From assembly GCF_018798885.1 (NCBI RefSeq), contig NZ_CP076361.1, forward strand, positions 2,013,501 to 2,077,500: DNA of 64,000 nt, given 5' to 3'. The translations under genes were made by a program, and so were the position numbers. The notes under the pieces were generated by a model. That model ran no database searches. It saw only the letters and a list, made by a program, of their open reading frames with translations, and had not been told where the DNA came from. Positions 40,812-48,903 of the stretch are shown piece by piece; position 1 is the stretch's first letter; each line of letters begins with the position of its first letter. This stretch comes from Gemmobacter fulvus (GTDB lineage Bacteria; Pseudomonadota; Alphaproteobacteria; Rhodobacterales; Rhodobacteraceae).

Positions 40812-41627
40812 TCAATTCTCTGTCGATGTCGCAGCCTTCAGCGCATCTTCCAGCCGCTGCACCGCCGATCCGGGCCGAAGCGGCTTTTGCTGGCTGTCAT
40901 GCGGGGCCCAGCCGGTCAGGCAGATCATTTCGAATGTCGCACCGATGCGGCCATCGGGAAGGGCATAGGCCTGCTGATACTGCTCTGCGGCGGCGGCAAG
41001 GACGTGGCGGCGGGTAAAGCGGCGCAGGCGCGTGTTCAGGGCATTGACCTCGCCCATGGCGCGCAGATCGGCCATCAGGTGCCACGCATCGCGGTAGCTG
41101 GCATGGCGGGTATAGGCATCGGCCACCGGCAGGTTCAGCCCGGCGCGTTGCAGCAACGCCCCCAGATCGCGGATCTCGCCCATCGGCAGCACCCGCGGCG
41201 ACAGTCCGCCCGTCACCTGCGCCTCGGCCTCGGCCAGACAGGCGCGCAGCTCGTGCAGCGTCTGGCCGCCAAGGGCAAAGCCCAGAAACAGCCCGTCGGG
41301 GCGCAGCGCGCGGCGCGATTGCACCAGTTGGCCAACCGGATCATTGGCCCAATGCAGCGCCATGGCGTGCACGACCAGATCATGTGCTTCGGGGTGCAGG
41401 TCCAGCAGATCGTCATCCGCAACGATCCGGGCGCCCGGCAGGACATTTTGCCAGATTTCCGGAAATGGTGTGACAATTGCCGGCTGCGTAAACTGCCTGT
41501 TAACCGCGCTCAGTCTTTCCTGAACTTCGAGGACCACCTCCTCATGCAGGAACAGCGCATCGCGGCGGGCGCGGGCGCGGTTGCGGGCAAGGGCGGGGCG
41601 GTCGGTAAGCTGGGGTGGGGTCTGCAT
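40812..41627 (-). CDS. NDUFAF5/BioC-like methyltransferase-fold protein with degenerate SAM motif
   Basis: 271 residues. The C-terminal two thirds closely follow the NDUFAF5 pattern: DLVVHAMALHWANDPVGQL, LRPDGLFLGFALGGQTLHEL, GGLSPRVLPMGEIRDLGALLQRAG and YRDAWHLMADLRAMGE. The human protein is a complex I assembly factor reported to hydroxylate an arginine. Where the glycine-rich SAM motif I should be (about residues 48-62) the protein reads PAIVTPFPEIWQNVL, with no GxGxG, so SAM binding is doubtful. Tandem ATGs start the gene; 41627 has the better GGAGG spacing. It is divergent from comF. Confidence 0.82.
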   Translation of the reverse strand: MQTPPQLTDRPALARNRARARRDALFLHEEVVLEVQERLSAVNRQFTQPAIVTPFPEIWQNVLPGARIVADDDLLDLHPEAHDLVVHAMALHWANDPVGQLVQSRRALRPDGLFLGFALGGQTLHELRACLAEAEAQVTGGLSPRVLPMGEIRDLGALLQRAGLNLPVADAYTRHASYRDAWHLMADLRAMGEVNALNTRLRRFTRRHVLAAAAEQYQQAYALPDGRIGATFEMICLTGWAPHDSQQKPLRPGSAVQRLEDALKAATSTEN

Positions 41628-41663
41628 CATGCCTCCATCATGGCGGGACCATAGGAGCGTCGG

Positions 41664-42386
41664 ATGAGAATGCAAGCCGCTGTGCATCTGGTCTATCCAC
41701 CACAGTGTCTGAGCTGTGATGCGCTCGTCACCACGGATTTCGGCCTGTGTGCCCGTTGTTGGCGTGAAACGCCGTTCATTGCGGGGCTGGTCTGCGATTG
41801 CTGTGGCACGCCGCTGCCGGGGGAGGAGACGGGGGGACCGGTGCAATGCGACGATTGCCTTGCTATTGCCCGGCCCTGGAGCCGGGGGCGCGCTGCGATG
41901 CTCTACAAGGACAATGCGCGCCATCTGGTGATGGCGCTGAAACATGGCGACAGGCTTGACCTGGCGCGCCCGGCGGCGGGCTGGCTGCTGCGGGTGGCGC
42001 AGCCGCTGCTGGCCCCGGATGCGCTGATTGCGCCGGTGCCACTGCATTGGCTGCGGTTGCTGAAGCGGCGTTACAACCAGTCGGCGCTGCTGGCCGGGGC
42101 ACTGGCCAGGCTGACCGATCTGCCGCATTGCCCCGATCTGCTGATCCGCCATCGCAATACCCGCAGTCAGGAAGGGCGCGACCGGGACGGGCGGTTCCGC
42201 AATCTGGATGGGGCGATCCGCCTGCACGCGCGGCGGCGCTGGCAGGTGGAGGGGCGGCCGATCCTGCTGGTGGATGATGTGATGACCTCGGGGGCCACGC
42301 TGGCCGCCTGTGCCGAGGCCTGCCTTGCGGCGGGCGCGGCGCGGGTGGACGTGCTGGTGCTGACCCGCGTTGCGAAGGACGGCTAA
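41664..42386 (+). CDS. ComF-family phosphoribosyltransferase-like protein
   Basis: 240 residues. A double zinc-ribbon N-terminus has paired cysteines in CLSC, CARC, CDCC and CDDC (residues about 15-67). The type I phosphoribosyltransferase fold that follows ends with the PRPP-binding motif ILLVDDVMTSGATL near residue 200. ComF proteins take part in DNA uptake in competent species, but in most bacteria the role is unresolved. AGGAG lies 6 bases upstream of the ATG. It leads the comF-grxC-nitrilase-marR run. Confidence 0.9.
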   Translation: MRMQAAVHLVYPPQCLSCDALVTTDFGLCARCWRETPFIAGLVCDCCGTPLPGEETGGPVQCDDCLAIARPWSRGRAAMLYKDNARHLVMALKHGDRLDLARPAAGWLLRVAQPLLAPDALIAPVPLHWLRLLKRRYNQSALLAGALARLTDLPHCPDLLIRHRNTRSQEGRDRDGRFRNLDGAIRLHARRRWQVEGRPILLVDDVMTSGATLAACAEACLAAGAARVDVLVLTRVAKDG

Positions 42387-42437
42387 ATCCTTATAGTCGC
42401 GCCAATTGCGAGGATTGGCCCCCGAAGGTGATGCGTC

Positions 42438-42695
42438 ATGAAACCCGTCGAAATCTATACCACCCCGACCTGCCCCTATTGCCTTGCCGCCAAACGGCTG
42501 CTGACCAAGAAGGGCGCGGCCTTCACCGAGATTGACGTGAGCCGCGATCCCGCCTTGCGTGATGCGATGACAGCGCGGGCAGGCGGGCGGCGATCTGTGC
42601 CGCAGATCTTCATCGGTGGGCAGCATGTGGGTGGCAGTGACGATATTCACGCGCTGGATCATGCCGGCAAGCTTGACCCGCTTCTGGCGGGCTGA
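42438..42695 (+). CDS. grxC: Glutaredoxin 3
   Basis: 85 residues, with the dithiol active site CPYC at 12-15, the cis-proline region RSVPQIFIGGQHVGG and a short helical end. It reduces disulfides and mixed glutathione disulfides in the cytoplasm. It lies 51 bases after comF and 3 bases before the nitrilase gene, an order seen in many alphaproteobacteria. Confidence 0.95.
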   Translation: MKPVEIYTTPTCPYCLAAKRLLTKKGAAFTEIDVSRDPALRDAMTARAGGRRSVPQIFIGGQHVGGSDDIHALDHAGKLDPLLAG

Positions 42696-42698
42696 GCG

Positions 42699-43529
42699 AT
42701 GCGGATTGCCCTTGTGCAACTGACCGTCGGGGATGATCCGGCGGAAAACCTGCCCGAAACGCTGGCGCTTGTGCGCGCGGCGGCGGCGGGTGGTGCGGCT
42801 TTTGTGCTGACGCCCGAATGTACCAATGCGCTCAGCTCCAACCGCGATCACCAGCGCCGGGTGCTGCACGCCGAAGCCGACGATCCCACCCTTGCCGCGC
42901 TTCAGGCCGAGGCGAAGGCGCTGGGGATCTGGCTGTTGATCGGGTCTTTGGGCGTGCTGACGCAGGATGCCGACGGGCGGTTCGCCAATCGCTCGTTCCT
43001 GATCGGGCCGGATGGGGCCATCGCCGCGCGTTATGACAAGATCCATATGTTCGATGTGAATGTGACCGAAACCGAGGTCTATCGCGAATCGGCAGGCTAT
43101 CGCCCCGGTGCGCAGGCGGTTCTGGCCGATACGCCCCTGGGCAAGATCGGCATGGCGGTCTGCTATGACCTCCGCTTCCCGCATCTGTTCCGCCGTCTGG
43201 CGCAGGCAGGGGCGCAGATCCTGACGGTGCCCGCCGCCTTCAACCATCTGACCGGGCAGGCGCATTGGGAAACCCTGCTGCGCGCTCGTGCGATTGAAAC
43301 CGGCTGCTTCGTTCTGGCCCCGGCGCAAACCGGGTTTCACCCCGAAACCGACGGCAAGGGGCGGCGCACCCATGGCCACAGCCTTGCCATTGCGCCATGG
43401 GGCGAGGTGCTGGCCGATGCGGGCGAAGAGCCGGGCGTCACCTTTGCCGAGATTGATCTGGCTGAGGTGGAGCGGGCGCGGGCGCGGGTGCCCTCGCTGT
43501 CGCATGACCGCAGTTTCGATGGCCCATGA
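42699..43529 (+). CDS. Carbon-nitrogen hydrolase (nitrilase superfamily, Nit1/Nit2-like)
   Basis: 276 residues with the Glu-Lys-Cys catalytic triad at about Glu40 (LTPEC), Lys114 (RYDKIHMFD) and Cys155 (AVCYDLRFPH). The pattern fits the Nit branch that removes deaminated glutathione or omega-amides, rather than true nitrilases. Its position directly after glutaredoxin supports a glutathione-repair role. It overlaps the MarR gene start by four bases. Confidence 0.9.
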   Translation: MRIALVQLTVGDDPAENLPETLALVRAAAAGGAAFVLTPECTNALSSNRDHQRRVLHAEADDPTLAALQAEAKALGIWLLIGSLGVLTQDADGRFANRSFLIGPDGAIAARYDKIHMFDVNVTETEVYRESAGYRPGAQAVLADTPLGKIGMAVCYDLRFPHLFRRLAQAGAQILTVPAAFNHLTGQAHWETLLRARAIETGCFVLAPAQTGFHPETDGKGRRTHGHSLAIAPWGEVLADAGEEPGVTFAEIDLAEVERARARVPSLSHDRSFDGP

Positions 43530-43972
43530 TGGCTGAAAAAACCGAAGATATCGCCATTGCCCTGTTTGGCGAGCTGTTCATGGCCGATCAGCTGGCCCGC
43601 AACCGCATCTCCAAGGCGCTGCCCAAGGGGATGGAACTGTCGCATTTCGGGGTGCTGAACCATCTGGCCCGTATTCAGGAAGAGCGCACGCCGGCGCAGC
43701 TGGCGCGCAGCTTTCACGTCACGCGGGGCGCGATGACCAATACGCTGGCCAAGCTGGAATGGGCGGGCCATGTGCATATCCGCCCCGACTGGGACGATGC
43801 GCGGCGCAAATTCGTGGCGATCAGCCCCTCGGGCCGGGCCGCGCGCGATGCGGCGGTTCATGCCATCGCGCCGCTGATTGCCGAGGTTGTGCAGGCGCTG
43901 GGCGCCGATCGGGTGCGCGCGGTGCTGCCCGTGCTGCGGGAACTGCGGACCAAGCTGGAAGACGACGACTGA
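43526..43972 (+). CDS. MarR-family transcriptional regulator
   Basis: 148 residues forming one MarR winged helix-turn-helix protein. The recognition region is TPAQLARSFHVTRGAMTNTLAKLEWAGHV, and the wing follows with RPDWDDARRKFVAISPSGRAA. It would bind DNA as a dimer and respond to a small molecule. Its targets are unknown; it is co-transcribed with the nitrilase and glutaredoxin genes. It converges with the polysaccharide exporter gene. Confidence 0.88.
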   Translation: MMAEKTEDIAIALFGELFMADQLARNRISKALPKGMELSHFGVLNHLARIQEERTPAQLARSFHVTRGAMTNTLAKLEWAGHVHIRPDWDDARRKFVAISPSGRAARDAAVHAIAPLIAEVVQALGADRVRAVLPVLRELRTKLEDDD

Positions 43973-43991
43973 TCGTCGCCTTCCGCCGGGT

Positions 43992-45116
43992 TTACTTGGT
44001 CAGGTTGTTCACGCGGGTCGAAACGCCCATCGCATCAAACAACAGGTCGAGCACCGAGTTGGTCTTGAGCACAGAGCTTTCGGTGACCAGAACCAGATCC
44101 CGGTCCTCGATCTGGAACTCGCCCGCGCTGAACAGCCCGTCTGCGGTGGTCAGATCAATCGCAAAGATTGTGCGTTCCTTGCTTGGGCCGCTGCCATCGC
44201 TGCGCAGATGTTTCGGATCGTAATCGCGCAGAACCAGAACACCTTTCGGGTTGGCGCGTGTGTCGTTCACGCCGCCGATCAGCGAGGCCGCATCCAATGC
44301 GGTGATGGTTTCGCTCGGGAAGGGGATCTGCGCCTCTTTGCGCGCCGCCCCCAGCGACAGGAAATAACGGTCGTCATCCTCGACATAGACCTTGTCGCCG
44401 CCGCGCAGCGTGGTGTCGAGCGACGGGCTTTTCAGCAGTTTGTCGGCCGAGATCCCGTAAAGCTTGCCACTGCGCATCAGCCGGACCTGCGGATTTTCAA
44501 AGGTGCCGGAGATGCCGCCGCCCATGGCCAGCAGGCTCAGCACCGTGAAGTCGCGGTCGGGCATCACGAAGTTGCCGGGATTGGCGACGCCACTGACCAG
44601 ATCGACCGAGCTTTGCCGTCCGGCGGTATGGCTCAGCTGCACCTGCGCCGACGGAATGATGGCGGCGAATTTCTGCTGGATCGTGTCGCGCGCCCGGTCG
44701 GGCGACATCTTGGCGACATAGACCTGATCGACATAGGGCAGGAAGACCTCGCCGCTGGGCGACACGCGGATCGCCTTCAGCTCCACCACCTTTTGCCCGG
44801 TCTGGGTCAGCAGCGAGCTTTCGCCGTTGTCCCAGATCGACAGGTCCATCACGTCACCGGCCTCAATGATCTGCGAGGAGGGGCCCTTTTCGCGCGAAAT
44901 CCAGCCCGCAACCTTGGGGCCGCCCTTCTGGGGCCAGGCGTTCAGTTTCGGCAATGTTTCGCGCGTGACCGGGAAGACGGCAAAGGTTGCGTCCGGTGCA
45001 TCGGCACCTTTCAGAATCTGCGCCCGATTGGGCGCACCGCCGGGCAAATCCCCGCAGGAGGAAAGAAAGGTCAGGCTCGCTGACAGCAGCAAGAGCCTCC
45101 CGGCAAAAATCAGCAT
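43992..45116 (-). CDS. Polysaccharide export lipoprotein, Wza/ExoF-like
   Basis: 374 residues. A lipoprotein signal has LSSC as lipobox (Cys21), followed by a polysaccharide-export domain (about 85-165, with GDVMDLSIWDNGES and FLPYVDQVYVAKMSPDRARD) and SLBB-type repeats (about 170-330, including LVSGVANPGNFVMPDRDFTVL and GDKVYVEDDDRYFLSLG). It would form the outer-membrane or periplasmic channel for an exopolysaccharide. The ATG at 45116 has GGAG 6 bases upstream. It is divergent from the sugar epimerase gene of the same locus. No Wzc-type kinase is nearby. Confidence 0.9.
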   Translation of the reverse strand: MLIFAGRLLLLSASLTFLSSCGDLPGGAPNRAQILKGADAPDATFAVFPVTRETLPKLNAWPQKGGPKVAGWISREKGPSSQIIEAGDVMDLSIWDNGESSLLTQTGQKVVELKAIRVSPSGEVFLPYVDQVYVAKMSPDRARDTIQQKFAAIIPSAQVQLSHTAGRQSSVDLVSGVANPGNFVMPDRDFTVLSLLAMGGGISGTFENPQVRLMRSGKLYGISADKLLKSPSLDTTLRGGDKVYVEDDDRYFLSLGAARKEAQIPFPSETITALDAASLIGGVNDTRANPKGVLVLRDYDPKHLRSDGSGPSKERTIFAIDLTTADGLFSAGEFQIEDRDLVLVTESSVLKTNSVLDLLFDAMGVSTRVNNLTK

Positions 45117-45223
45117 TATGAACTCCGGTAGAGCCGCACCTGGCAGGGTGGACTTTGGCAGTTGGTGCAAGATACTTGCGGGACGTGAGGGGTTCAACAG
45201 CCGAGTTCACACCAAGCGGAGCC

Positions 45224-46138
45224 ATGCCGGAAAAGTCGATGATATGTGTGATGGGGGCCGCAGGCCGATTGGGGCGCATTCTGAATGCCGTCTGGCGTGG
45301 GCGTGATGCGCCGGGCCCGGTGCTTTGGCAGGGCCGCGGCCCGGGTCTGCCGCCCGGCTGGCTGGGCTGGGATGTGCTGCGCGAGGACTGGCCTGCCGGG
45401 CATCCGGCGGCAGCGGCGCTGCGCGACGGCATTTTCCTGTGTCTTTCCGGGGTGACGCGTGGCGATGCGGCGGCGATGGCGCAGAATGTGACGCTGGCCC
45501 TTGCGGCCTGCGATGCGGCGCGGCGCTGTGGCGCGCGGCATGTGTTCCTGTGTTCCTCGGCGGCGGTTTACGGCGCGGGCACCCCTGCGGGGGGGGCATT
45601 TTCCGAAACGGACGCGCTTGCCCCGACAAGCGACTATGGCCGCGCCAAGGTGGAAATGGAGCGTCTGGCCTTTTCCCTGCCCGCCGGGGCCGGGGCGGGA
45701 CTGCCGGGAATTACGGCATTGCGCATTGGAAATGTGCTGGGGGCAGACAGTCTGATCGGGGGCATGGTGCCGAATCGCCCTGTGATCCTTGATCCGGTAG
45801 CGGGGCAGGCGGGTGGTCCGGTCCGGTCTTATATCGGGCCTGCGACGCTGGCCCATGTGCTGCGTGCGCTGTGTGATCGGGTGCAAACGGGGGCAGAGAT
45901 GCCGAAACTTCTGAACATTGCGGCGCCGGGCGGTGTGGCCATGGGCGATCTGTTGGATGCGGCCGGGCAGGACTGGCGGTTTGGCCCGGAAAATCCGCAG
46001 GTCTTGCCGCGTGTCGTGCTGCAAACAACCGCGTTGCAGGCCTGCGTGCCGCTGCCTGCAACCGCTGCCAGCCCTGCGGCCATGGTGGCCGAATGGCGCG
46101 GCCTTGGCATGGACCAGACAGGAGCGCGCGGCGCATGA
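45224..46138 (+). CDS. NAD-dependent sugar epimerase/reductase (extended SDR)
   Basis: 304 residues. The N-terminal nucleotide motif is VMGAAGRLGRIL near residue 9, the catalytic serine region CSSAAVYGAGT, and the Tyr-x-x-x-Lys site DYGRAKVEM near 137-141. In a locus with an initiating sugar transferase and a WbpM-type dehydratase, it fits a UDP-4-keto-sugar reductase (WbpV/WreQ-like) that makes the priming deoxy-amino sugar; this is inferred. The start could also be the ATG at 45239. Its stop overlaps the sugar transferase start. Confidence 0.8.
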   Translation: MPEKSMICVMGAAGRLGRILNAVWRGRDAPGPVLWQGRGPGLPPGWLGWDVLREDWPAGHPAAAALRDGIFLCLSGVTRGDAAAMAQNVTLALAACDAARRCGARHVFLCSSAAVYGAGTPAGGAFSETDALAPTSDYGRAKVEMERLAFSLPAGAGAGLPGITALRIGNVLGADSLIGGMVPNRPVILDPVAGQAGGPVRSYIGPATLAHVLRALCDRVQTGAEMPKLLNIAAPGGVAMGDLLDAAGQDWRFGPENPQVLPRVVLQTTALQACVPLPATAASPAAMVAEWRGLGMDQTGARGA

Positions 46139-46758
46139 CGTGGCAAAAACGGCTGTTTGATCTGACCATCGCGCTGCTTCTTGCTGCGGCTCTGCTGCCG
46201 CCCTTTGCGGTCTTGCTCATCTTTCTGCTGCTGAAAGAGGGGCGGCCGATCTTTTATGTGGCCGAACGCATGAAAGCGCCGGGCGTGCCGTTCCATCTGT
46301 GGAAGCTGCGCACCATGACCGTGGTGCGCGAGGACAGTGGTGTATCCGGCGGCGACAAGGCGGCCCGCATCACGCCGGTGGGCCGGTTTCTGCGCCGCGC
46401 CCGGCTGGATGAAATCCCGCAACTGTGGAACGTGATCCGCGGAGACATGAGCTTTGTCGGCCCGCGCCCGCCCCTGCGCCTCTATGTCGAACGCTTTCCG
46501 GCGCTATATGCCGAGGTGTTGAAAAGCCGACCGGGCATCACCGGACTGGCCACCTTGCATTTTCACGCGCATGAGGAATGGCTGCTGCGCCAATGCCGGG
46601 ATGCCGCCGAAACCGATGCCGTTTATGCCCGCCGCTGTGTGCCGCAAAAGGCGGCGCTGGACCTGATGTATCAGCGCAGTCAAAGCCTGTGTTTTGACCT
46701 TCGGCTGATTGCGCAGACCGGATTCGGAGTCTTGCTCAAAAGACTGTTCAAAAAATAG
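46135..46758 (+). CDS. Initiating sugar-phosphate transferase (PglC/WreU-like, bacterial sugar transferase)
   Basis: 207 residues of the small monotopic phosphoglycosyl-transferase family. One hydrophobic segment lies near the N-terminus (about 8-35). The catalytic core includes WKLRTM, RRARLDEIPQLWNVIRGDMSFVGPRPPL (key Asp-Glu and PRP) and RPGITGLATLHFHAHEEWLL. It transfers a sugar-1-phosphate to undecaprenyl phosphate at the inner membrane, the first step of polymer assembly. The ATG at 46135 overlaps the previous stop. Confidence 0.9.
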   Translation: MTWQKRLFDLTIALLLAAALLPPFAVLLIFLLLKEGRPIFYVAERMKAPGVPFHLWKLRTMTVVREDSGVSGGDKAARITPVGRFLRRARLDEIPQLWNVIRGDMSFVGPRPPLRLYVERFPALYAEVLKSRPGITGLATLHFHAHEEWLLRQCRDAAETDAVYARRCVPQKAALDLMYQRSQSLCFDLRLIAQTGFGVLLKRLFKK

Positions 46759-46900
46759 GCGATTTGATGCTGCGTTGGGCGATGTTGCACGGCGACGGCT
46801 TGTTGCTGCACGCGCATTGCGGTAAGTTAACGCATATCTTCCGGTTTGCATTTTTTCATTTTATGTGCATCTCGGTTTTGGCATGAGGCAAGAGCAGCAA

Positions 46901-48811
46901 ATGCATCTTATCAGACGGGCATTGTATTCGCTGCTGTCGAGGCTGTCGCGGAAGAACAAGCAATTCGTCCTGTTCATGATTGACGCGCTTTTGCCGCCGC
47001 TGGTGCTGGTTCTGGCCATTGTCGTCGCGCATAACGGCTTTACCGCGTTCGAGCGCACGCCGAATGTCTTTTACATCCTGCCCGCCATCTCGTTGGTCGG
47101 CGGCGCGGTCTCGGCCTGGCTGGGGATTCCGCGGATCCAGCTGAAATCCTATGAAACCACCGCCGTTTTGCGCACCGCCACCTACGCGGCGGCGGTGACG
47201 GTGATCGCGGCGGTGATGTGCCGCTTTATCCTGCCCAGCTTTCCGGTGGCGGGAATCGTGATCTATGGGCTGATGCTGTTCCTCGGGGCAGCGGGCGCGC
47301 GCATGGCGATGTTCCATGTGCTGCTCTGGGTGCTGCGTCAGGGTCAGCCCAAGCACCGTGTGTTGATCTATGGCGCGGGCACCACCGGGGTTCAGCTGGT
47401 GGCGGCGCTGCGGTCGCATGAGCGGATCGTTCCGGTGGCGTTCATTGATGACAATACCGCCCTGCAATCCACCACCATTGCCGGGTTGCGTGTTCTGTCG
47501 CCTTCGGCACTGACGGAACTGGTGCAGCAGCGCGATATTGACCGGATCATTCTTGCGATGCCGTCGGTGTCGGCTCCCAAGCTGGCCCGCCTGTCGCGCA
47601 GCCTGCGCGGCATGGGATTCACGGTGCAATCGCTGCCGTCCTTCTCGCAGCTGGTGGGTGAAGAAGAGCTGATCGACAATCTGTCGCCGGTAGCGGCAGG
47701 GCAGTTTCTGGGCCGCGCGCAGGTGGGGGACACCTTCCCGCAGGGCGATGAAGCCTATCGCGGCAAGTCGATCCTCGTGTCGGGCGCAGGCGGCTCTGTC
47801 GGGTCAGAGCTGTGCCGCCAGTTGATCGGCTGCGCCCCCGCCAAGATCGTGTTGTATGAGGTGAGCGAGGTCGCGCTCTATTCCATCGACAAGGAATTGC
47901 GCGATCTGGTGGAGGGCACCGGGATCGAGGTCTGCCCCGTGCTCGGCTCTGTCACCGATTCGCGGCTGACGCGCATGGTGATCAACGATCACGGGATCGA
48001 GGCGGTGTTTCACGCGGCGGCTTACAAGCATGTGCCGCTGGTGGAATGCAATCCGCTGGCCGGGCTGGCCAATAATGTGCTGGGCACCCGCACCATTGCC
48101 GAGGCGGCGAATGATGCGGGCGTCGGGCGGTTCATCCTGATTTCGTCCGACAAGGCGGTGCGCCCGACCAATGTGATGGGCGCGTCCAAGCGGCTGGCCG
48201 AACTGGTTGTGCAGGATATGGCCAAACGTTCGCGCGGGACGGTGTTTTCCATGGTGCGCTTTGGCAATGTGCTGGGTTCCTCCGGCTCGGTCATTCCGCT
48301 GTTCAAGGAACAGATTGCCAAGGGCGGGCCGGTCACGCTGACACATGAGGATGTGACGCGCTTCTTCATGACGATTTCCGAGGCAGCGCGGCTGGTTCTG
48401 CTGGCAGGCTCGTTCTCGGATACGCAGACCTCGCGCGGCGGCGATGTGTTTGTTCTCGATATGGGAAAACCCGTGCGCATCCGCGATATGGCGGTGCAGC
48501 TGATCAATGCCGCAGGCTATTCGGTGCGGGATGCCGATCATCCCGATGGCGATATTGAAATTGTGGTGACGGGTCTGCGCCCCGGTGAAAAGCTGCATGA
48601 AGAGCTGTTGATCGGCGCGGGTCTGCTGACCACACCCCATTCCAAGATCCTGCGTGCGCGCGAAGACAGCCTGTCTGAGCTGGAGATGGCAAGTGCGCTG
48701 CGCGCGCTGCGCTCGGCGGTGGCCGTGGGCGATCAGGGTGCTGCGCGCGAGGTCATTTCCACCTGGGTTCATGGCTATCAGCCGCCCGCCCGCGTTGTGG
48801 CTGTGCTGTGA
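46901..48811 (+). CDS. Membrane-anchored UDP-sugar 4,6-dehydratase (CapD/WbpM/FlaA1-type)
   Basis: 636 residues. About four membrane helices (residues 15-135) are followed by a first nucleotide-binding domain with YGAGTTGVQL near 145, then the catalytic SDR domain with SGAGGSVGSELCRQL near 290 and the active-site segment ISSDKAVRPTNVMGASKR near 415. It converts UDP-GlcNAc-like sugars to 4-keto-6-deoxy forms, feeding the reductase and the initiating transferase upstream. Starts at 46865 (GTG) and 46883 are possible; 46901 was chosen for its upstream AAGAG. A 142-base AT-richer gap precedes it. Confidence 0.9.
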   Translation: MHLIRRALYSLLSRLSRKNKQFVLFMIDALLPPLVLVLAIVVAHNGFTAFERTPNVFYILPAISLVGGAVSAWLGIPRIQLKSYETTAVLRTATYAAAVTVIAAVMCRFILPSFPVAGIVIYGLMLFLGAAGARMAMFHVLLWVLRQGQPKHRVLIYGAGTTGVQLVAALRSHERIVPVAFIDDNTALQSTTIAGLRVLSPSALTELVQQRDIDRIILAMPSVSAPKLARLSRSLRGMGFTVQSLPSFSQLVGEEELIDNLSPVAAGQFLGRAQVGDTFPQGDEAYRGKSILVSGAGGSVGSELCRQLIGCAPAKIVLYEVSEVALYSIDKELRDLVEGTGIEVCPVLGSVTDSRLTRMVINDHGIEAVFHAAAYKHVPLVECNPLAGLANNVLGTRTIAEAANDAGVGRFILISSDKAVRPTNVMGASKRLAELVVQDMAKRSRGTVFSMVRFGNVLGSSGSVIPLFKEQIAKGGPVTLTHEDVTRFFMTISEAARLVLLAGSFSDTQTSRGGDVFVLDMGKPVRIRDMAVQLINAAGYSVRDADHPDGDIEIVVTGLRPGEKLHEELLIGAGLLTTPHSKILRAREDSLSELEMASALRALRSAVAVGDQGAAREVISTWVHGYQPPARVVAVL

Positions 48812-48903
48812 TCGGCAACAGTCCCCGCTTCTGGCACCGGAGCGGATTGTTGCGCAGCGCTCTTTCGCCTAAACTGCCCCAAACCTTGGAAGGCGTTACT
48901 GTC

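Noticed and set aside
41628-43505. Apparent 5' extension of the NDUFAF5-like gene to an 897-residue protein
   Set aside because: The extension is antisense to comF, grxC and the nitrilase gene, all of which have intact active sites; the tandem ATG at 41630/41627 with GGAGG is the real start.
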